A program made the translations under genes and the position numbers. A stretch of 64,000 nt of DNA, taken from NCBI GenBank assembly GCA_949128115.1, contig OX421964.1:14594892-14658891 (forward strand), written 5' to 3'. Below, one piece after another: positions 62,366 through 64,000 of this stretch. The stretch's first letter is position 1. Each line of letters opens with the position of its first letter. A model generated the notes under the pieces. The model saw nothing but the letters and a program-made list of their open reading frames with translations. It ran no database searches and was not told the DNA's origin. The DNA is from Anaspis maculata. Lineage: Eukaryota; Arthropoda; Insecta; Coleoptera; Scraptiidae.

Positions 62366-62872
62366 CGGGTTTCTGATGCGACTAAAAGTTGTTGACGGGA
62401 ATCGGTTTTATATGATTTTTTCCGTCAAGTAGAAACTCCTCCAAAAAGAAAATGTACGGGCATTGCTATCAAATTTTGAAGATTTCTAAAACTTTTGAAA
62501 TATTTTGATTTTTGAAAATTCAAAAACTTGATAGCGTCGACAATACATCTTACATCAAGAAAGTCGCATGCCAAATTTGAAATTTCCATTTTCAAAATAA
62601 AAGGTACCAAAAATGATTTCTCGTAGACATGAAAAAGTTAATTAGTAGAAATCATTTTTTGGTACCTTTTTTTGAAAACAGAAAGTTCAAATTTAGCATG
62701 CGACTTTGTTGAGGAAAGATGCATTGTCGATGCTATCTAGTTTTTGAATTTTTAGAATTTGATAGCAATGTCCGTCTATTTTCTGTTTTGAAGAGTTCCT
62801 ACTTAACGAAAAAAAATGAAATAAAATAAAACCGATTCCCGTCAACAACTTCTCAAGTCGCATCAGAAACCT
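62366..62872. mobile_element. GGGGTTTCT palindromic MITE, right-hand copy
   Basis: Ends gggtttctgatgcgac...gtcgcatcagaaacc flank an intact ggtaccaaaaatgatttct hairpin. Flanks do not form a clear duplication. Confidence 0.75.
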
Positions 62873-62981
62873 CGTAAGGCGAGTCGGATGACACACCACA
62901 AAGCTGGCAAAAGGGTGCCCATGCCACTCGATATCGCTCATGCGTTAATTCCGCCAAAAAAAAAAACATCAAGTAGTTGGA

Positions 62982-63420
62982 GGATTTCTTATTCAAGTAT
63001 GTTGTTCAACCAACTTTGGAGACCAATTCTAGCAATTTTCAGCTGTACTGAAACTTCAACGTATAATTCAATAAATGGTTTCCAAAACAATGTTGATTAC
63101 ACCATTTTGCCGCCAGAAAACGATGAAGCGGACATAGGATTCCTTAAGACTTTCAGTATGTTGTTCAGCTGACCAAGGGTATCATTTTCAGCTAGTTTTA
63201 GCTGTATTGAAACTTCACCACGTATTTGATTATTGGTTTAAAAAAAAAAACGTCACACATTTTTGCCGCCAAAAAAGATGAAGCGGGCCGGCATAGGATT
63301 TCTTGGAATTCTCAGTATGTTGTTGAACCGACCGAGGAGACCAATTTTCAGCTTTTAGTATGTTGTCTAGGAGGTTACGTAGAGCACCTCCACCAGTTTT
63401 CAGACTCACATTATTTTTTC
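62982..63420 (+). repeat. Tandem repeat, period about 155-159 bp
   Basis: Units start ggattt/ggattcctt at 62982, 63137 and 63296 and share AGTATGTTGTTCA, ATTTTCAGCT, GCTGTA(C/T)TGAAACTTCA and TTTTTGCCGCC. About 2.7 units are present. The short open frames across it are by-products. Confidence 0.7.
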
Positions 63421-63423
63421 TAG

Positions 63424-63600
63424 GTTAAGGACGGAGTTAAATTGGTTGAATAAAGCGTTGCAAAATCAATCACTGTGGGTTTACTCCCTGACAGAATTTT
63501 ACCATTTTTCCTTGGCAGAATTTCACCATTTAGGTCCCTTTCGAAAGCTACAAGGATGTACCTTGGAGCTCATTGGCATTTAGTTGCAGCGGTACGCTAG
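63424..63600. mobile_element. GGACGG palindromic MITE, left half only
   Basis: Begins ggttaaggacggagttaaattgg as in 33181 and proceeds to the centre (ggagctcattggcattt), then stops. The right arm is missing. Confidence 0.6.
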
Positions 63601-64000
63601 CAAAAGGACCCTGATTCTGCATTTTGTGATACTGCAATGAAATTTGGCATATGCAAACTACATAGAATTTCAAGTGATTTGACCCGCAGCACTCAGAAAT
63701 TTGTCCATTAGGGGGCGACTGGGGGCCCCTCCAAATTTCAAGATGTCAGAGTTTTTACCATGCACCATTCAGTACCGCCCTATCTACCGTACAGGACCAA
63801 AACAACTTTGTTCTTGACCATCATAACATTTTTCGTCATGTCAATTCCATTTTTCTTACAGAAAAAAATTATTTCTTTGTCTGGTCAACAAGTCGAGAAA
63901 TATATATTTTTTTGGACCACAAATAGATAGTTGAGTCGTTTTTGTGTGATCATCGATAAATCCGCATCCCCTTGATTCATTTATGAAAACAAAAGTTTTG
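63601..64000. other. Unassigned sequence to window end
   Basis: No gene or repeat is recognised. A GC-rich patch (gggggcgactgggggcccc) lies at about 63711-63730. Confidence 0.3.

Overview
This window looks like nuclear DNA of an animal, most likely an arthropod. It has AT-rich non-coding DNA, Ty3/Gypsy, Jockey-like and CR1/L2-like retroelement remnants, Tc1/mariner, hAT and MULE-like remnants, many palindromic MITEs, and no bacterial gene organisation. The lineage is an inference: no host gene, rRNA or functional tRNA gene fixes it. I found no convincing intact host gene. Almost all recognisable coding sequence is broken transposable-element sequence. All repeat boundaries were read by eye and may be off by a few bases.

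Layout: (i) 1-2950, edge region with a ~156-bp tandem satellite and unassigned short ORFs. (ii) 2950-8850, a mosaic unit: MULE-like remnant, hAT-like element, Gypsy RNase H/RT pieces, hAT MITE, foldback element, a tRNA-like/Transib-like palindrome and a conserved minus-strand open frame. (iii) 8850-19570, a Jockey-like LINE whose ORF2 is split around a second, larger copy of the same mosaic (9659-18826), which carries its own later insertions: a CR1/L2-like LINE and two giant palindromes. (iv) 19570-27570, LTR fragments, LINE tails, a deleted Tc1 element, Gypsy RNase H/integrase and three LTR types. (v) 27570-36180 and 41070-51240, two long diverged copies of one Gypsy-derived array (LTR, primer site, gag, integrase scrap, MULE-like ORF, gag end, protease, RT, tRNA-like element), the second continuing into RNase H and integrase. 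(vi) 36180-41070 and 53446-61461, two copies of another Gypsy element whose gag is split at the same base by a nest of palindromic elements. (vii) 61460-64000, a further partial array and a second ~157-bp tandem repeat.

The strongest signal is a group of elements ending in CACAGTGG...CCACTGTG and flanked by 5-bp GC-rich target duplications (CGTCG, CGCCG, CGACG). These are hallmarks of Transib, the superfamily related to RAG1/V(D)J recombination. One subfamily carries tRNA-like A and B boxes followed by a T run inside both terminal repeats, and an empty site for it is present elsewhere in the window. A second theme is 1-2 kb near-perfect palindromes ending CAGGGTG at TA, three of which sit at the dyad centres of other palindromic elements, giving insertions nested up to five deep. 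The whole region resembles heterochromatin or a possible small-RNA source locus; that last point is inference only.
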